From positions 4,650,001 to 4,714,000 of the forward strand of contig NZ_CP107954.1 in NCBI RefSeq assembly GCF_036067295.1: 64,000 bases of DNA. Direction: 5' to 3'. The position numbers were made by a program, and so were the translations under genes. This DNA is from Kribbella sp. NBC_00382. GTDB taxonomy: Bacteria; Actinomycetota; Actinomycetes; Propionibacteriales; Kribbellaceae. The stretch's first letter is position 1. Each line of letters begins with the position of its first letter. The notes below the pieces were generated by a model. The model made no database searches. It worked only from the letters and a program-made list of their open reading frames with translations, and was not told where the DNA came from. Below, piece by piece: positions 15,827-25,900 of this stretch.

Positions 15827-18124
15827 TCAGGAGGGCGAGAGGGTGTCCCGTACTTCGCGCGCCGCGCCGACGAGGTTCTGCAAGGAGTCGCGAACCTCCG
15901 CCCAGCCGCGCGTCTTCAACCCGCAATCGGGGTTGACCCAGAGCCGCTCAGGCGGGATCGCGGCCAGCCCCTTCTGCAGCAGCGAGACGATCTCCGGCGT
16001 ACCGGGCACCCGCGGCGAGTGGATGTCGTAGACCCCAGGCCCGACCTCACGCGGATAGCCGGCCGACCCCAGTTCGTGAGCGACCTGCATATGCGACCGG
16101 GCCGCCTCCAGGCTCGCCACATCGGCGTCCATCTCGTCCAGCGCGTTGAGGATGTCGCCGAACTCGACGTAACACATGTGAGTGTGGATCTGCGTGTCCG
16201 CGCGCACCCCACTCGTCGTCAGCCGGAACACCTCAGTACCCCAGGCCAGGTACTCCGCCCGGTCCGCCTGCCGCAGCGGCAACGTCTCGCGCAACGCCGG
16301 CTCGTCCACCTGGATCACCGCGGCACCGGCCGCTTCGAGATCGTTCACCTCGTTCCGCAGCGCCAGCGCGACCTGCCGAGCCGTGTCGCCAAGCGGCTGG
16401 TCGTCGCGGACGAATGACCAGGCGAGCATCGTCACGGGACCGGTGAGCATGCCCTTCACCGGACGGTCGGTCTGCGACTGCGCGTACTTCCACCACCGAA
16501 CGGTCATCGGCTCCGGCCGCGAAATATCACCCGCGAGCACCGGCGGCCGCACATACCGAGTGCCATACGACTGCACCCAGCCGTGCTGCAGCGCGAGGTA
16601 CCCATCCAGCTGCTCGGCGAAGTACTGGACCATGTCATTGCGCTCGGGCTCCCCGTGCACAAGCACATCCAGCCCGGCCTTCTCCTGGAACGCGAGCACC
16701 TCCCGGATCTCCGCCGCGATCCGCTCGTCGTACTCCGGTACGCCGATCCGCCCGGCGCGCAGCTCAGCCCTTGCCGTGCGCAACTCATCGGTCTGCGGGA
16801 ACGACCCGACAGTAGTTGTCGGCAGCAACGGCAACCCAAGCCGCGCGCGCTGTACAGCGGTCCGCTCGGTGTAGGGCGCAGAGCGCAGGCTGTCGGCCGC
16901 CGTCACCGCGGCGACCCGGTCGCGGACCTCCGCGCGGTTCGTCAGTGGCGAGGAGGCCCGCGAGGCCAGCGCCGCACGGTTGGCGGCCAGCTCGTCCGCG
17001 ATTGCCTCCGTCCCCTCGGTGATACCGCGCTTGAGGACCGCGATCTCAACCGTCTTCTGACGCGCGAACGCCAACCAGGGAACGACTTCCGGGTCGAGGT
17101 CGGTCTCCGCACTGACATCCAACGGAACATGCAGCAGAGAGCTCGACGAGCTGACATCGACCCGGCCGGCGAGGCCCATCAGCGTCGCGAGAGTGGCCAG
17201 CGACTTGGTGAGGTCGTTGATCCAGATGTTGCGGCCGTTCACGACCCCGGCGACGAGGCGCTTGTCGCGGATACCGGCCACTGATGCGAGCGCGTCGAGG
17301 TTGGCGGCGGCCGGCCCGGTGAAGTCGATGGCCAGGCCTTCTACGGGTGCCTTCGCGAGTACCGGGAGGGCTTCGCCGAGGCGGTCGAAGTACGAGGCGA
17401 CGAGCAGCTTCGGGCGGTCCGCGAGTCGGCCGAGCGTCGCGTAGGCGCGGGCCGTGGCGTCCAGCTCGTCGGCTGTACGGTCCTGGACGAGCGCCGGTTC
17501 GTCCAGTTGCACCCATTCGGCTCCGGCGGCACGGAGGTCGGCGAGCACCTCGGCGTACACGGGGAGGAGTTTGTCGAGCAGGGACAGCGGTTCGAAGGCG
17601 ACGCCGGGTGTGGGCTTGGCCAGCAGGAGGTAGGTGATCGGGCCGACGAGGACCGGGCGGGCCTTGAGGCCGAGCGCGACGGCTTCTTGGAGTTCGCTGA
17701 CCTGCTTGGCGGAGTTGGCCGTGAAGACGGTATCGGGGCCGAGCTCGGGGACCAGGTAGTGGTAGTTGGTGTCGAACCACTTGGTCATTTCGAGCGGCGC
17801 GACCTCTTGGGTGCCGCGCGCCATCGCGAAGTACCCGTCCAGCGGGTCGGCCTCGACGGCCGCGCGGTGACGCTCGGGGATCGCGCCGACCAGGACGGTC
17901 GTGTCGAGGACGTGGTCGTAGTACGAGAAGTCACCGGTGGGGATCTCGTCGATGCCGTCGGCGGCGAGTTGCCGCCAATTGGCCGAGCGGAGTTCCCGAG
18001 CGGTCTGCCGGAGGGTGTCAGCGCTGACGCTGCCCTTCCAGTAGCCCTCGATGGCCTTCTTCAGTTCACGGTTCGGGCCCTGCCGGGGATAGCCGTACAC
18101 GGTGGCCACGGACTGCGTAGTCAA
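15827..18124 (-). CDS. metE: cobalamin-independent methionine synthase
   Basis: 5-methyltetrahydropteroyltriglutamate-homocysteine methyltransferase, the B12-free last step of methionine synthesis. 765 residues, the usual length. N-terminal and C-terminal barrels are complete; the C-terminal zinc site shows as HTHMCYVEF (His-x-Cys) with a later NPDCGLKTR Cys. The start is TTG 18124 with AAGGAG 6 nt upstream. Expression is expected to fall when cobalamin is present through the riboswitch upstream, so a B12-dependent MetH is likely elsewhere in the genome. Confidence 0.97.
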   Translation of the reverse strand: MTTQSVATVYGYPRQGPNRELKKAIEGYWKGSVSADTLRQTARELRSANWRQLAADGIDEIPTGDFSYYDHVLDTTVLVGAIPERHRAAVEADPLDGYFAMARGTQEVAPLEMTKWFDTNYHYLVPELGPDTVFTANSAKQVSELQEAVALGLKARPVLVGPITYLLLAKPTPGVAFEPLSLLDKLLPVYAEVLADLRAAGAEWVQLDEPALVQDRTADELDATARAYATLGRLADRPKLLVASYFDRLGEALPVLAKAPVEGLAIDFTGPAAANLDALASVAGIRDKRLVAGVVNGRNIWINDLTKSLATLATLMGLAGRVDVSSSSSLLHVPLDVSAETDLDPEVVPWLAFARQKTVEIAVLKRGITEGTEAIADELAANRAALASRASSPLTNRAEVRDRVAAVTAADSLRSAPYTERTAVQRARLGLPLLPTTTVGSFPQTDELRTARAELRAGRIGVPEYDERIAAEIREVLAFQEKAGLDVLVHGEPERNDMVQYFAEQLDGYLALQHGWVQSYGTRYVRPPVLAGDISRPEPMTVRWWKYAQSQTDRPVKGMLTGPVTMLAWSFVRDDQPLGDTARQVALALRNEVNDLEAAGAAVIQVDEPALRETLPLRQADRAEYLAWGTEVFRLTTSGVRADTQIHTHMCYVEFGDILNALDEMDADVASLEAARSHMQVAHELGSAGYPREVGPGVYDIHSPRVPGTPEIVSLLQKGLAAIPPERLWVNPDCGLKTRGWAEVRDSLQNLVGAAREVRDTLSPS

Positions 18125-18132
18125 GAGTCTCT

Positions 18133-18173
18133 CCTTCGTGAGCTCGTCTTGAAGAGATCAAGGGCCACGAAGG
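18133..18173 (-). promoter_or_regulatory. candidate Shine-Dalgarno-sequestering hairpin of the metE riboswitch
   Basis: In the metE leader, CCTTCGT (RNA 5' to 3', 18173-18167) can pair with ACGAAGG (18139-18133), which is the ribosome site of metE. This 7-bp stem with a 27-nt loop would hide the site, the common expression platform of actinobacterial cobalamin riboswitches. No rho-independent terminator is seen between aptamer and start. Confidence 0.55.
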
Positions 18174-18261
18174 GGACAGCACACGGGTGACTCGGACCAG
18201 CCACGCGCACGCCGACCTGCCCACGAGGTCACCGAGATCACCACGGGCGCACGGGGCGCCA

Positions 18262-18425
18262 ATGGGCAGTGGCAGGTCTTCGGACTCGTGGGCTCGCCTG
18301 TTGCCAGACACCTACTGGCCGTCGCTTCCCAAGCCCTCTCGGGCCCAGTGCGTATGACGGCGGTCGTTCCCACTCACCGCTGCGGGGCAGTCCCGGATTC
18401 ACACCGGGTTCCCTCTTACGACGTC
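18262..18425 (-). promoter_or_regulatory. cobalamin riboswitch upstream of metE
   Basis: On the minus strand the leader has the aptamer landmarks in order: GGGAACCCGGTGTGAATCC, GGGACTGCCCCCGCAGCGGTGAG-like core (here CTGCCCCGCAGCGGTGAG), the variable arm, GAGTCCGAAGACCTGCC and the B12-box-like GCCACTG at 18273-18267. The 5' boundary falls on the stop codon of the preceding aminotransferase gene (TAA at 18418-18416). Confidence 0.93.
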
Positions 18426-19735
18426 CTACCTGGCGGGCAGGACGAACCAACTGCAGCCACCACCCTACGTGCTGCGCTGGCCGCCCGCTCGGCGAGTTCC
18501 GCGATCTGAGCGTCGGTGATCACCAGCGGCGGTCCGAACAGGATCAGGTCTCCGTTCACCCCATCGGCACATCCGGTGGAGTGGTAGAGCAGGACGCCAT
18601 CCTCCTTGCCCGCGGCGACGATCCGTTCGGCAAGACGGTCAGCTCGCGGGTACGGCGCGCGAGTCGACCGGTCGGCGACGAACTCAACGGCGCACAGCAG
18701 ACCCAGACCACGGATGTCCCCAACGGCAGGGTGATCGCCGAGCGCTTTCTCCAGGGTTGCCTTCAGCAGGGCGCCCTGGTGCTCAGAGGCTGCGATCAGG
18801 TCGCGATCCTTGAGGACCTTGAGTACTGCGTGCCCAGCCGCCGCGCCGACGACGTGGTGCGAGTAGGTGAAGCCGTGCGTGAACCCGGCGATCTTCTCGT
18901 GGACTTCACCACTGCAAGCAGCGAACCCAAGCGGCCAATAGCCGGACGCTGCACCCTTCGCGGCAACCAGGATGTCCGGCCGCACACCCCAATGCTCACA
19001 GGCGAACCACTTGCCGGTCCGCCCGAACCCGGTCATCACCTCGTCAGCAATCACCAGTACGCCGTACTTCCGGCAGACCGCCGTAATCGCGGGCCAGTAG
19101 TCGTCCGGCGGGACACATGCGCCAAGTGCCGCACCGGAGATCGGCTCGGCGATGAATGCCGCAACTCGCTCGGGGCCCTGAGCAACTATCAGCCGCTCCA
19201 AATGATCCGCGTGTTGTTGCCCACTGAGCGAGGATCGGTATTCATAGGGCGTCGTGGTGTGCACGGCCGATCCCAACCAGGGAAGGTAAGGCGCCTTCAG
19301 TCCAGCCCGGCCCGAGACGTCCAGCGCGCCACGAGTATTGCCGTGGTACGCGCCCTCGCGACCGATCACCACCGACCGGTCCTCACCACGCGCTAGGTGA
19401 TAGGCACGAGCCATCTTGAGTGCGGTCTCGACCGCCTCGCTGCCACCCGACACCGGATAGACGAACGGATCGTCCATCGGCAGCAGCGGCGAGAGCTCCG
19501 CGATGTAGTCCTCCAACGCGGCGGACGTGAAAGCAGTGCCGTGCGCATAGGCCACCAGCTTGGACTGCTTGGCGATGGCGTCCCCGACCTCTTCGACACC
19601 GTGCCCGATGCCGACCACGATCGCACCGCCCGAGCCGTCGAGGTACCGGCGGCCGTCGGTGTCGAAGAGCAGTGCGCCGGTGCCCCGGGCAACAACCGGA
19701 AGGTCGTTGCCCGAGGCCCGAGAGAAGACGGCCAT
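18416..19735 (-). CDS. class-III PLP aminotransferase
   Basis: A 439-residue fold-type I, class III transaminase for an omega-amino acid or polyamine-type substrate; which one cannot be told. Conserved blocks include VSGGSEAVETALKMAR, EGAYHGNTRGAL, IAEPISGAALG, DEVMTGFGRTGKWFA and the Schiff-base Lys in VAAKGAASGYWPLG. It starts 2 bp after the gabT stop and is the third gene of a leftward operon. Its stop codon is also the first bases of the metE riboswitch. Confidence 0.9.
   Translation of the reverse strand: MAVFSRASGNDLPVVARGTGALLFDTDGRRYLDGSGGAIVVGIGHGVEEVGDAIAKQSKLVAYAHGTAFTSAALEDYIAELSPLLPMDDPFVYPVSGGSEAVETALKMARAYHLARGEDRSVVIGREGAYHGNTRGALDVSGRAGLKAPYLPWLGSAVHTTTPYEYRSSLSGQQHADHLERLIVAQGPERVAAFIAEPISGAALGACVPPDDYWPAITAVCRKYGVLVIADEVMTGFGRTGKWFACEHWGVRPDILVAAKGAASGYWPLGFAACSGEVHEKIAGFTHGFTYSHHVVGAAAGHAVLKVLKDRDLIAASEHQGALLKATLEKALGDHPAVGDIRGLGLLCAVEFVADRSTRAPYPRADRLAERIVAAGKEDGVLLYHSTGCADGVNGDLILFGPPLVITDAQIAELAERAASAARRVVAAVGSSCPPGRTS
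18423..18450 (-). promoter_or_regulatory. possible metE/riboswitch promoter inside the upstream gene
   Basis: On the minus strand TTGGTT (18450-18445), a 16-nt spacer and TAGGAC (18428-18423) would start transcription near 18416, the riboswitch 5' edge. The -10 lacks the usual final T, so support is weak; read-through from the operon upstream is the alternative. Confidence 0.3.
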
Positions 19736-19737
19736 CG

Positions 19738-21105
19738 TTATCCGGCCAGTGCGGCGCCGAACAGCTCCAGCGCGGTCTGGGCCTGAGCGGCCGTCACCAC
19801 CAGCGGCGGCGACATCCGGATCGAGGTCTCGCCACACTCGAGCACGAGCAGCCCGCGCTCGAACGCACGCTGCTGAACGGCATTGGCCTGCTCGGCGGTC
19901 CGGAACTCGACGCCGATCATCAGGCCGAGCCCGCGGACGTCGACGATCTGCTCGGGGAACTTCTGCTGCAGCTCGCGCAGTCCGGTCATCAACTGCCGGC
20001 CGATGGTGTCGGCGTTGGCGAGCAGCCCCTCCTCGTGGATCACCTCGAGCGTGGCCAGCCCGGCGGCGCACGGGATCGGGCTACCGCCGTACGTCGAGCC
20101 GTGGGCGCCGGCCGGCCAGCTCTCCATCAGCTCGGCGCGGGCCATGAACGCACCCAACGGCAGGCCGGAGGCGAGACCCTTGGCGCTGATCAGGACATCC
20201 GGCTCGACGTCCTGGTGCTCGATCGCCCACATCTTGCCGGTACGTCCCGCGCCGGACTGCACCTCGTCGGCGACCAGCAGGATGCCGTACCGATCGCAGA
20301 GCTCGCGCAGCCGTGCCATCCACGCCGCCGGCGGGACGATGTAGCCGCCCTCACCCTGGATCGGCTCGACGAAGATCGCCGCCACCTCGCTCGGCGAAAC
20401 CTGGTAACGGAAAAGCGTGTTCTCCAGGTAGTCGAACGTCGCCTCCTCGTCGTGGACGGGAGCCCCCGTGATCGGGTCCCGCCCGTTGAACGCGTACGGC
20501 GCGTGCAGCACGCCGGGCAGCAACGGGCCGAATCCCTTGTGGTACTTGGCCTTCGACGCGGTCAGGGTGACCGCGCCCATGCTGCGGCCGTGGAAGGCGC
20601 CGAAGAAGCTGATCACGTACGGGCGTCCGGTCGAGTACCGGGCGAGCTTGAGCGCCCCTTCGACCGCCTCGGCGCCGGAGTTGCTCAGGAACACCCGGAC
20701 CGGATCGCTCATCGGCGCCGTCGCGGCCAGCGCCGAGCACATCTCCGAGTAGATCGGCAGGTAGAAGTCGCTCGCCGAGTAGTGCAGCAGGGTCTCGGTC
20801 TGCTGCTTGACCGCCTCGACGACGCGCGGGTGGCAGTGGCCGGTCGAGTTGACCGCGATACCGGCGTTGAAGTCGAGGAACAGGTTGCCGTCGGCGTCCT
20901 CGATCGCGAGTCCGTGGCCGCGCTGCGGGACCAGCGGGTAGGCACGCGGCAGCGAGCGGCTGGTGATGGCGAGATCGCGCTCGACGATGGCCGCGGAGAG
21001 CGGGCCGGGCAGTGCGGTCCGTACGTCCGGGACCGAGCGGCCGGCCAGCCAGTCGGGCGTGGCGGATGCCTGGGCTGACTGGTCTGCGGGGAGGGTCGCG
21101 GTCAT
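19738..21105 (-). CDS. gabT: 4-aminobutyrate aminotransferase
   Basis: A 455-residue class III PLP transaminase, expected to convert GABA and 2-oxoglutarate to succinate semialdehyde and glutamate. Blocks seen: GIAVNSTGHCHPRVV, NSGAEAVEGALKLARY, FHGRSMGAVTLTASK, VEPIQGEGGYIVPP, DEVQSGAGRTGKMWA and Lys in ISAKGLASGLPLGA. Start overlaps the dehydrogenase stop by 4 bp (ATGA). GABA is the best guess from family and operon; related omega-amino acids are possible. Confidence 0.88.
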   Translation of the reverse strand: MTATLPADQSAQASATPDWLAGRSVPDVRTALPGPLSAAIVERDLAITSRSLPRAYPLVPQRGHGLAIEDADGNLFLDFNAGIAVNSTGHCHPRVVEAVKQQTETLLHYSASDFYLPIYSEMCSALAATAPMSDPVRVFLSNSGAEAVEGALKLARYSTGRPYVISFFGAFHGRSMGAVTLTASKAKYHKGFGPLLPGVLHAPYAFNGRDPITGAPVHDEEATFDYLENTLFRYQVSPSEVAAIFVEPIQGEGGYIVPPAAWMARLRELCDRYGILLVADEVQSGAGRTGKMWAIEHQDVEPDVLISAKGLASGLPLGAFMARAELMESWPAGAHGSTYGGSPIPCAAGLATLEVIHEEGLLANADTIGRQLMTGLRELQQKFPEQIVDVRGLGLMIGVEFRTAEQANAVQQRAFERGLLVLECGETSIRMSPPLVVTAAQAQTALELFGAALAG

Positions 21106-22649
21106 CGGGTTACCACCGTTCGGGATTGTTCGCGCAGGAACTGCTGGACGTAGTACAGGCCGCCGCCGGCCTTGCCGGAGGTACCGGAGCCCTTCCAGCC
21201 GCCGAAGGGCTGGACACCGGGCCAGGCGCCGGTGGTCGCGCCGGCGGCACGGTTGACGTAGACGACGCCGGCCTCGATCCGGTCGAGGAACTCGTCGACC
21301 TCGGCGTCATCGGCCGAGAAGAAGCCGGCGGTGAGGCCGAGCTCGGTGTCGTTGGCGAGGGTGAACGCCTCGTCGAGCGAGTCCACCGGGACGACGGCGA
21401 CGAACGGGACGAAGAGCTCGTCGCGCAGCAGCCGGTCGTCCGCCGGCAGACCGGTGACGACGGTCGGCTGGACGTAGTTGCCGTCGATGACGTTGCCGCC
21501 GGCCACCACCTTGCCGTGCTCGCGAGCGTGCGCGACGGCGGCCAGGTACCGCTGGACTGCCTTGGGGTCGATGACCGGGCCGACGAAGGTGTCGCGGGCG
21601 GTCGGGTCGCCGACGATCGCCGTCTTCGCCTTCTCGGCAAGGGCTGCGACGAAGGGCTCGAAGACCTCACGCTGCACGTAGACGCGCGAACACGCGGAGC
21701 ACTTCTGACCGGAGAACCCGAACGCGGACCGGGCGATGCCGGCAGCGGCGAGGTCGATGTCCGCCTGCGCCGACACGACGGCAGGGTTCTTGCCGCCCAT
21801 CTCACAGACCACCGGCTTCGGGTACGACGTGGCGAAGCTGCGGTAGATCGACATGCCGACCTGGTACGACCCGGTGAAGGTCAGTCCGGCGACCTTCGGG
21901 TGAGCGACCAGCAGCCCGCCGACCTCGTCCCCACCAGGGATGAGGTTGAACACGCCTGCGGGCAGCCCGGCGTCACCGAAGCACTCGGCGAGCTTGGCGG
22001 CGGTGAACGAGCCTTGCGGACTCGGCTTGAGCACGACCGTGTTCCCGGCGACGAGCGCTCCACCGGCCGGGCCGGCGGCCAGTGCCATCGGGAAGTTGAA
22101 CGGGCTGATCACGCCCCAGACACCGAACGGGCGCAGGACGCTGGTGGTCAGCTCCTTGTCGGAGAGCTGCTCCATCGGGCGGACGAAGCCGTCGTTGTCC
22201 TCGACCATCCGGCAGTAGTACCGGATCAGGTCGGCCGACTCCTCGACGTCGCCGAGCGCTTCGAGGCGGTTCTTGCCGACCTCTAGGCTCATCAACGCGG
22301 CGAGTTCGTTGGATCGCTCGCTGATCAGGTCCGCTGCGCGGCGCAGTACCTCGATCCGCTGTTTCCAAGGGGTTGCGGCCCACCCGGGGGCGGCGGCCGC
22401 GGCGGCCTTCACCGCGTCGTCGACGTCGGCGGCGACCGCGCTCTTGACCGTGCACAGGACCAGCGACGGATCGCCGGGGCTGGTCACGTCGAAGGCTTCA
22501 CCGCCCGGGCGGGCGACGCCGTCGACGGTCGGCGTGATGGTCGCGCCGAGCCAGCCGCGGGCCTCCTCCAGCCCCTTCTCGTAGGCGGCCTGCAGGTCCT
22601 CGTTGTCAGCGGAGAGTGTTGCGTAGGTGACGCGGAATTTCTCGGTCAT
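21102..22649 (-). CDS. aldehyde dehydrogenase, RocA/PruA-like
   Basis: A 515-residue NAD(P)-dependent aldehyde dehydrogenase. Catalytic Cys lies in FSGQKCSACSR and general-base Glu in CEMGGKNP; the cofactor stretch ISPFNFPMALAAGPAGGAL is complete. The QKCSACSR signature and the ESADLIRYYC block are more like 1-pyrroline-5-carboxylate dehydrogenases than like GabD. Operon position with gabT would favour succinate semialdehyde. Both intermediates are C4/C5 semialdehydes, so substrate is open. AAGGAG lies 5 nt before ATG 22649. Confidence 0.88.
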   Translation of the reverse strand: MTEKFRVTYATLSADNEDLQAAYEKGLEEARGWLGATITPTVDGVARPGGEAFDVTSPGDPSLVLCTVKSAVAADVDDAVKAAAAAAPGWAATPWKQRIEVLRRAADLISERSNELAALMSLEVGKNRLEALGDVEESADLIRYYCRMVEDNDGFVRPMEQLSDKELTTSVLRPFGVWGVISPFNFPMALAAGPAGGALVAGNTVVLKPSPQGSFTAAKLAECFGDAGLPAGVFNLIPGGDEVGGLLVAHPKVAGLTFTGSYQVGMSIYRSFATSYPKPVVCEMGGKNPAVVSAQADIDLAAAGIARSAFGFSGQKCSACSRVYVQREVFEPFVAALAEKAKTAIVGDPTARDTFVGPVIDPKAVQRYLAAVAHAREHGKVVAGGNVIDGNYVQPTVVTGLPADDRLLRDELFVPFVAVVPVDSLDEAFTLANDTELGLTAGFFSADDAEVDEFLDRIEAGVVYVNRAAGATTGAWPGVQPFGGWKGSGTSGKAGGGLYYVQQFLREQSRTVVTR

Positions 22650-22693
22650 GGATGCTCCTTGGCGGAGTGGCCGGATGGTGGGGACGCGCAGAG

Positions 22694-22830
22694 GCCCACC
22701 GATCGCAGAGCGATCGATGGGCTCGTGATGGGGTCCTAGCCGGGGGGAAGCAGAGTGAGCGGCTTGAGGGAACCAGCGAGTCGCATTGGACGGTCCCCTT
22801 CCTGATTCGCCTGCTCAGCTGTCCCGGCCT
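22694..22830 (-). promoter_or_regulatory. candidate structured 5' leader of the dehydrogenase-gabT operon
   Basis: Next to the gene is a 13-bp hairpin with one mismatched pair and a 3-nt loop (22694-22706 with 22710-22722). Farther 5', GCGAATC (22810-22804) can pair with GACTCGC, and AGGGGACC between them with GGTTCCCT beyond, giving an interlocked, pseudoknot-like pairing with G-U pairs. A TATAAA -10-like box lies just upstream. It matches no riboswitch class I recognise. Confidence 0.35.
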
Positions 22831-22963
22831 TTATAGCACCTGCCGGCCGTCCGGCGTGGTGATCCGCTTCACGCAGACCGGCTCGACCTCTTGTCGGACG
22901 CTGCGGAGTGTGCGCCAATGTGACTAAACGTAACGATGGTATGGCTGTGGGGGCGAATGGGCA

Positions 22964-25900
22964 ATGGTCGTGGTGGTGGGGGAACCGGTAGCGCAGGAAG
23001 TGGTGGAGGAGGCGCCTGAACCTGCCGATTTCCGCTGGATCGGCGCGACTCTGGCCGGGCTGGCGGCGGTTTGGCTGGCGATGAACGAGATCAGCCTGCT
23101 GGCGGCGGGATTCCTCGCCGAGGGTGGCTCATCGTGGTCGTTCAACGGGATGAGCGGACCGCTGGCCGCGAAGCAGTACGGCGGCTGGCACGCCAAGCTC
23201 ACCGGCGAGCAGCTGAACGACTGGTTGCCCTTGCTGGCGATCTACCTGGTGCTCGACCTCGTCTTCATCGCCATCTACGTGTCGGCGCTGAGACGTTTCA
23301 TCGCGACCGGGCCGGTTCTCGTACTGGCCGGGCTCGACGTGGCCGAGGACCTGATGACGTACTGGCTCGGCAGCCAGCGATGCGACCAGGGCGACTGCGT
23401 GCCGGCCGCGTCCGCGGTCATCCTGACGGTGATCACGACGCTGAAATGGCTGGCCTTCCTGGCCGTGCTCTTCCTCCTGGTCCGCGGTCACTGGTCGACG
23501 ATCAAGGCAGCGGTACCGCGGATCCGCCGGGCGCTGTGGATCCAGCGCTTCAGCCTGCTCGCCTTCCTGCCGCTCGCGCTGCTGGCGATCGTGCCCGGTA
23601 CGGACGTCCTCGACCAGCTCCCGGACATCCAGCGCCGATGGCTCGACAACGGCACCGGCGTCGGTCAGGCACTCATCGCCGCGTTCCTGTACTACGCCGT
23701 GCTGCTGCCCACCCTCTTCCTGCTCGGGCGGCTTCGCGCCGACTGGGCCGTCCGCCGGGTCCGCGGCGAGAGCCACGAATGGCCCTTCTACAACAAGGAT
23801 TGGGAGAAGCGGCGGCAGAACCTGATGCTCTGGGTCGTCGGGCCGATCCTGTTGCCGGTGGTCGCGGTCGTGATCGCGGTGTCCGGTCAGGGTGAGGTGT
23901 TCAAGCGGCGGCTGGTCGTGTTCTGCCTGATTCCGCTGCTGGTGCTCGGGTTGTCGCATCTTCTGCGCGACAAGCCTGGCGTGCACCCGAAGGCGTTGCG
24001 CCCGGTCGGCAGCTGGTTCCCGCGGGACGTGATGATCGCCGGCGACATGCTGGCGGTGATCGCTGTGTCGCTGGGTGGTCTGGGGATGGTCCGTGCTTTC
24101 GCCGCCCTTGCCGCGGGCGATGCGGTCGGGCTTTTCGATTCGTCGTACGCCGTGCATCCGGCGGTGGCGCTCCTGATCGGGGCGGTACTGGCCGTGGGCA
24201 CCTGGCTCGTTTCGTGGCCGGTGCTCAAGGCGATCAAGAAATGGGGCTGGCCGGAGACGAAGGGGGTGCTCGGGTGGTACGGGCGCATCGCTACTCCTGG
24301 GGTCAATCCGAACGGTCAGACCGCTGTCGATGCGGTCCCGCGGAGCAAGGTGCGGGCCGGGTTCGTGCTGGGGGCGAGCTTCGCGATGCTGTTGCTGGGG
24401 TCGTTCCCGCGACGGTTCGCTGACGTTCTCGGCGTACTGGCGTCGACGCTGCTGGCGATGGCGACGCTCGGTGTCCTGGTCGGGGTGATGGTGGCGTATG
24501 CGCAGGAGCGGCAGCCGCCGGAGATCTTCCAGACCAAGTGGTTGCGGATGCGCGCGACGCCGATCATCAGCCTGCTGGTCCTCGCGATGGTGGCGACCGC
24601 GCTGATCGGCGGCAAGACCGAGGTGCATCCGTTGACCGCCACTGGCAATCTGCCTGATCGGCCGAGCATGCGGGAGGCGTTCGACGCGTGGGTGGCTCAG
24701 GCGGGGTGCTCTGTGCCGCTGGATGGTGGGCTGAGGCTGCGGCCGATGATGATGGTGGCCGCGGAGGGTGGTGGCATCAGAGCGACGTACTGGACTGCTT
24801 CCGCGCTCGAGCGGCTCAGCACGACTGGCACCGGGTGCGCCAAGAAGTCGGTGCTGTTCTCCGGTGGTGCGAGTGGCGGCGCGTTCGGGCTGACCGTTGC
24901 GCGGTACACGGACAAGCCGTTGACGGCGGTCAAGGCGATGGCGGGGCATGAGGCGCTCGGCGCTGCGACGATCTCGTTGATGTCGAGTGATCTGCTGGCC
25001 AGTGTGGCCGGGTTGCGGTTCGATGCGGCCGCGGAGTACCGGACGCCGTCGCGGCAACCGCTGGACCGGGCCGGGTTGATGGAGACGGCTTGGGAGCGCA
25101 AGGTTCCCTCGATGCGACGGCACTTCCTGCCGGATGACGGCAAGGCCGACGGGGCGATGACCGGGCAGCTGATTCTGACTACGTCCGCTGTTCGCAACGG
25201 GTGTCGTGCGCTGGTGAGTCAGGTCGACCTCAGCGACGGAGCTAGTACCGCGGGTGGCGCACCGGTCTGTGGAGCTGGCGTGGCCGGGGCGCACGACTAC
25301 GACCTCTTCGCCGAGTACGGCCGTACTGCGGAACGCTCCGACAAAGGCTGCCTCGGCAACCCACAGGCGTTGACCGCTGGGTTGCTGGCGTCTCGCTTCC
25401 CGTATGTGACGCCGTCCGGGGTGGTCGGCAGCTGTGGTGATCTCAAGCCGGCGCAGCTGGTGGATGGCGGGTACACGGACAACACGGGGATCGGTACCAT
25501 CGTCGATCTCGCGCCTTCGTGGGGTGCCCTGGTCCGCGCGCACAACGACAAGGTGCTTGCCGATGGCGCTGGCGAGGTCATCGTGCCGTTGGTGGTCTAC
25601 ATCGAGAACGGCACCGGCAAGGACTACAGCGTCGGCGGCGACGACCCGGTCGACGGGATCGGCAACACCTTCAAGCCCGGTACGACGCTGCCGGCTGTCC
25701 CCGAACTGCTGGTGCCCCCGGCAACCAAATTCATCTCGGCCAAGGAGGACGGTACGGAAGACCGGGCGTTGCTCCGGGAAGCCCGGGCCGCCGCGGCCGC
25801 CCAGCTCTGCACCGAATCATCCGCCTGCGCGACGCTTCACTCGGACCTGCCCAACCTCGTCTACGTCATCAGCCAAAGCACGCAACCGTCCTTATCCGCA

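Noticed and set aside
23129-25543. 804-codon minus-strand open frame
   Set aside because: Antisense of the patatin fusion gene; His/Arg/Gln-rich shadow without ribosome site.
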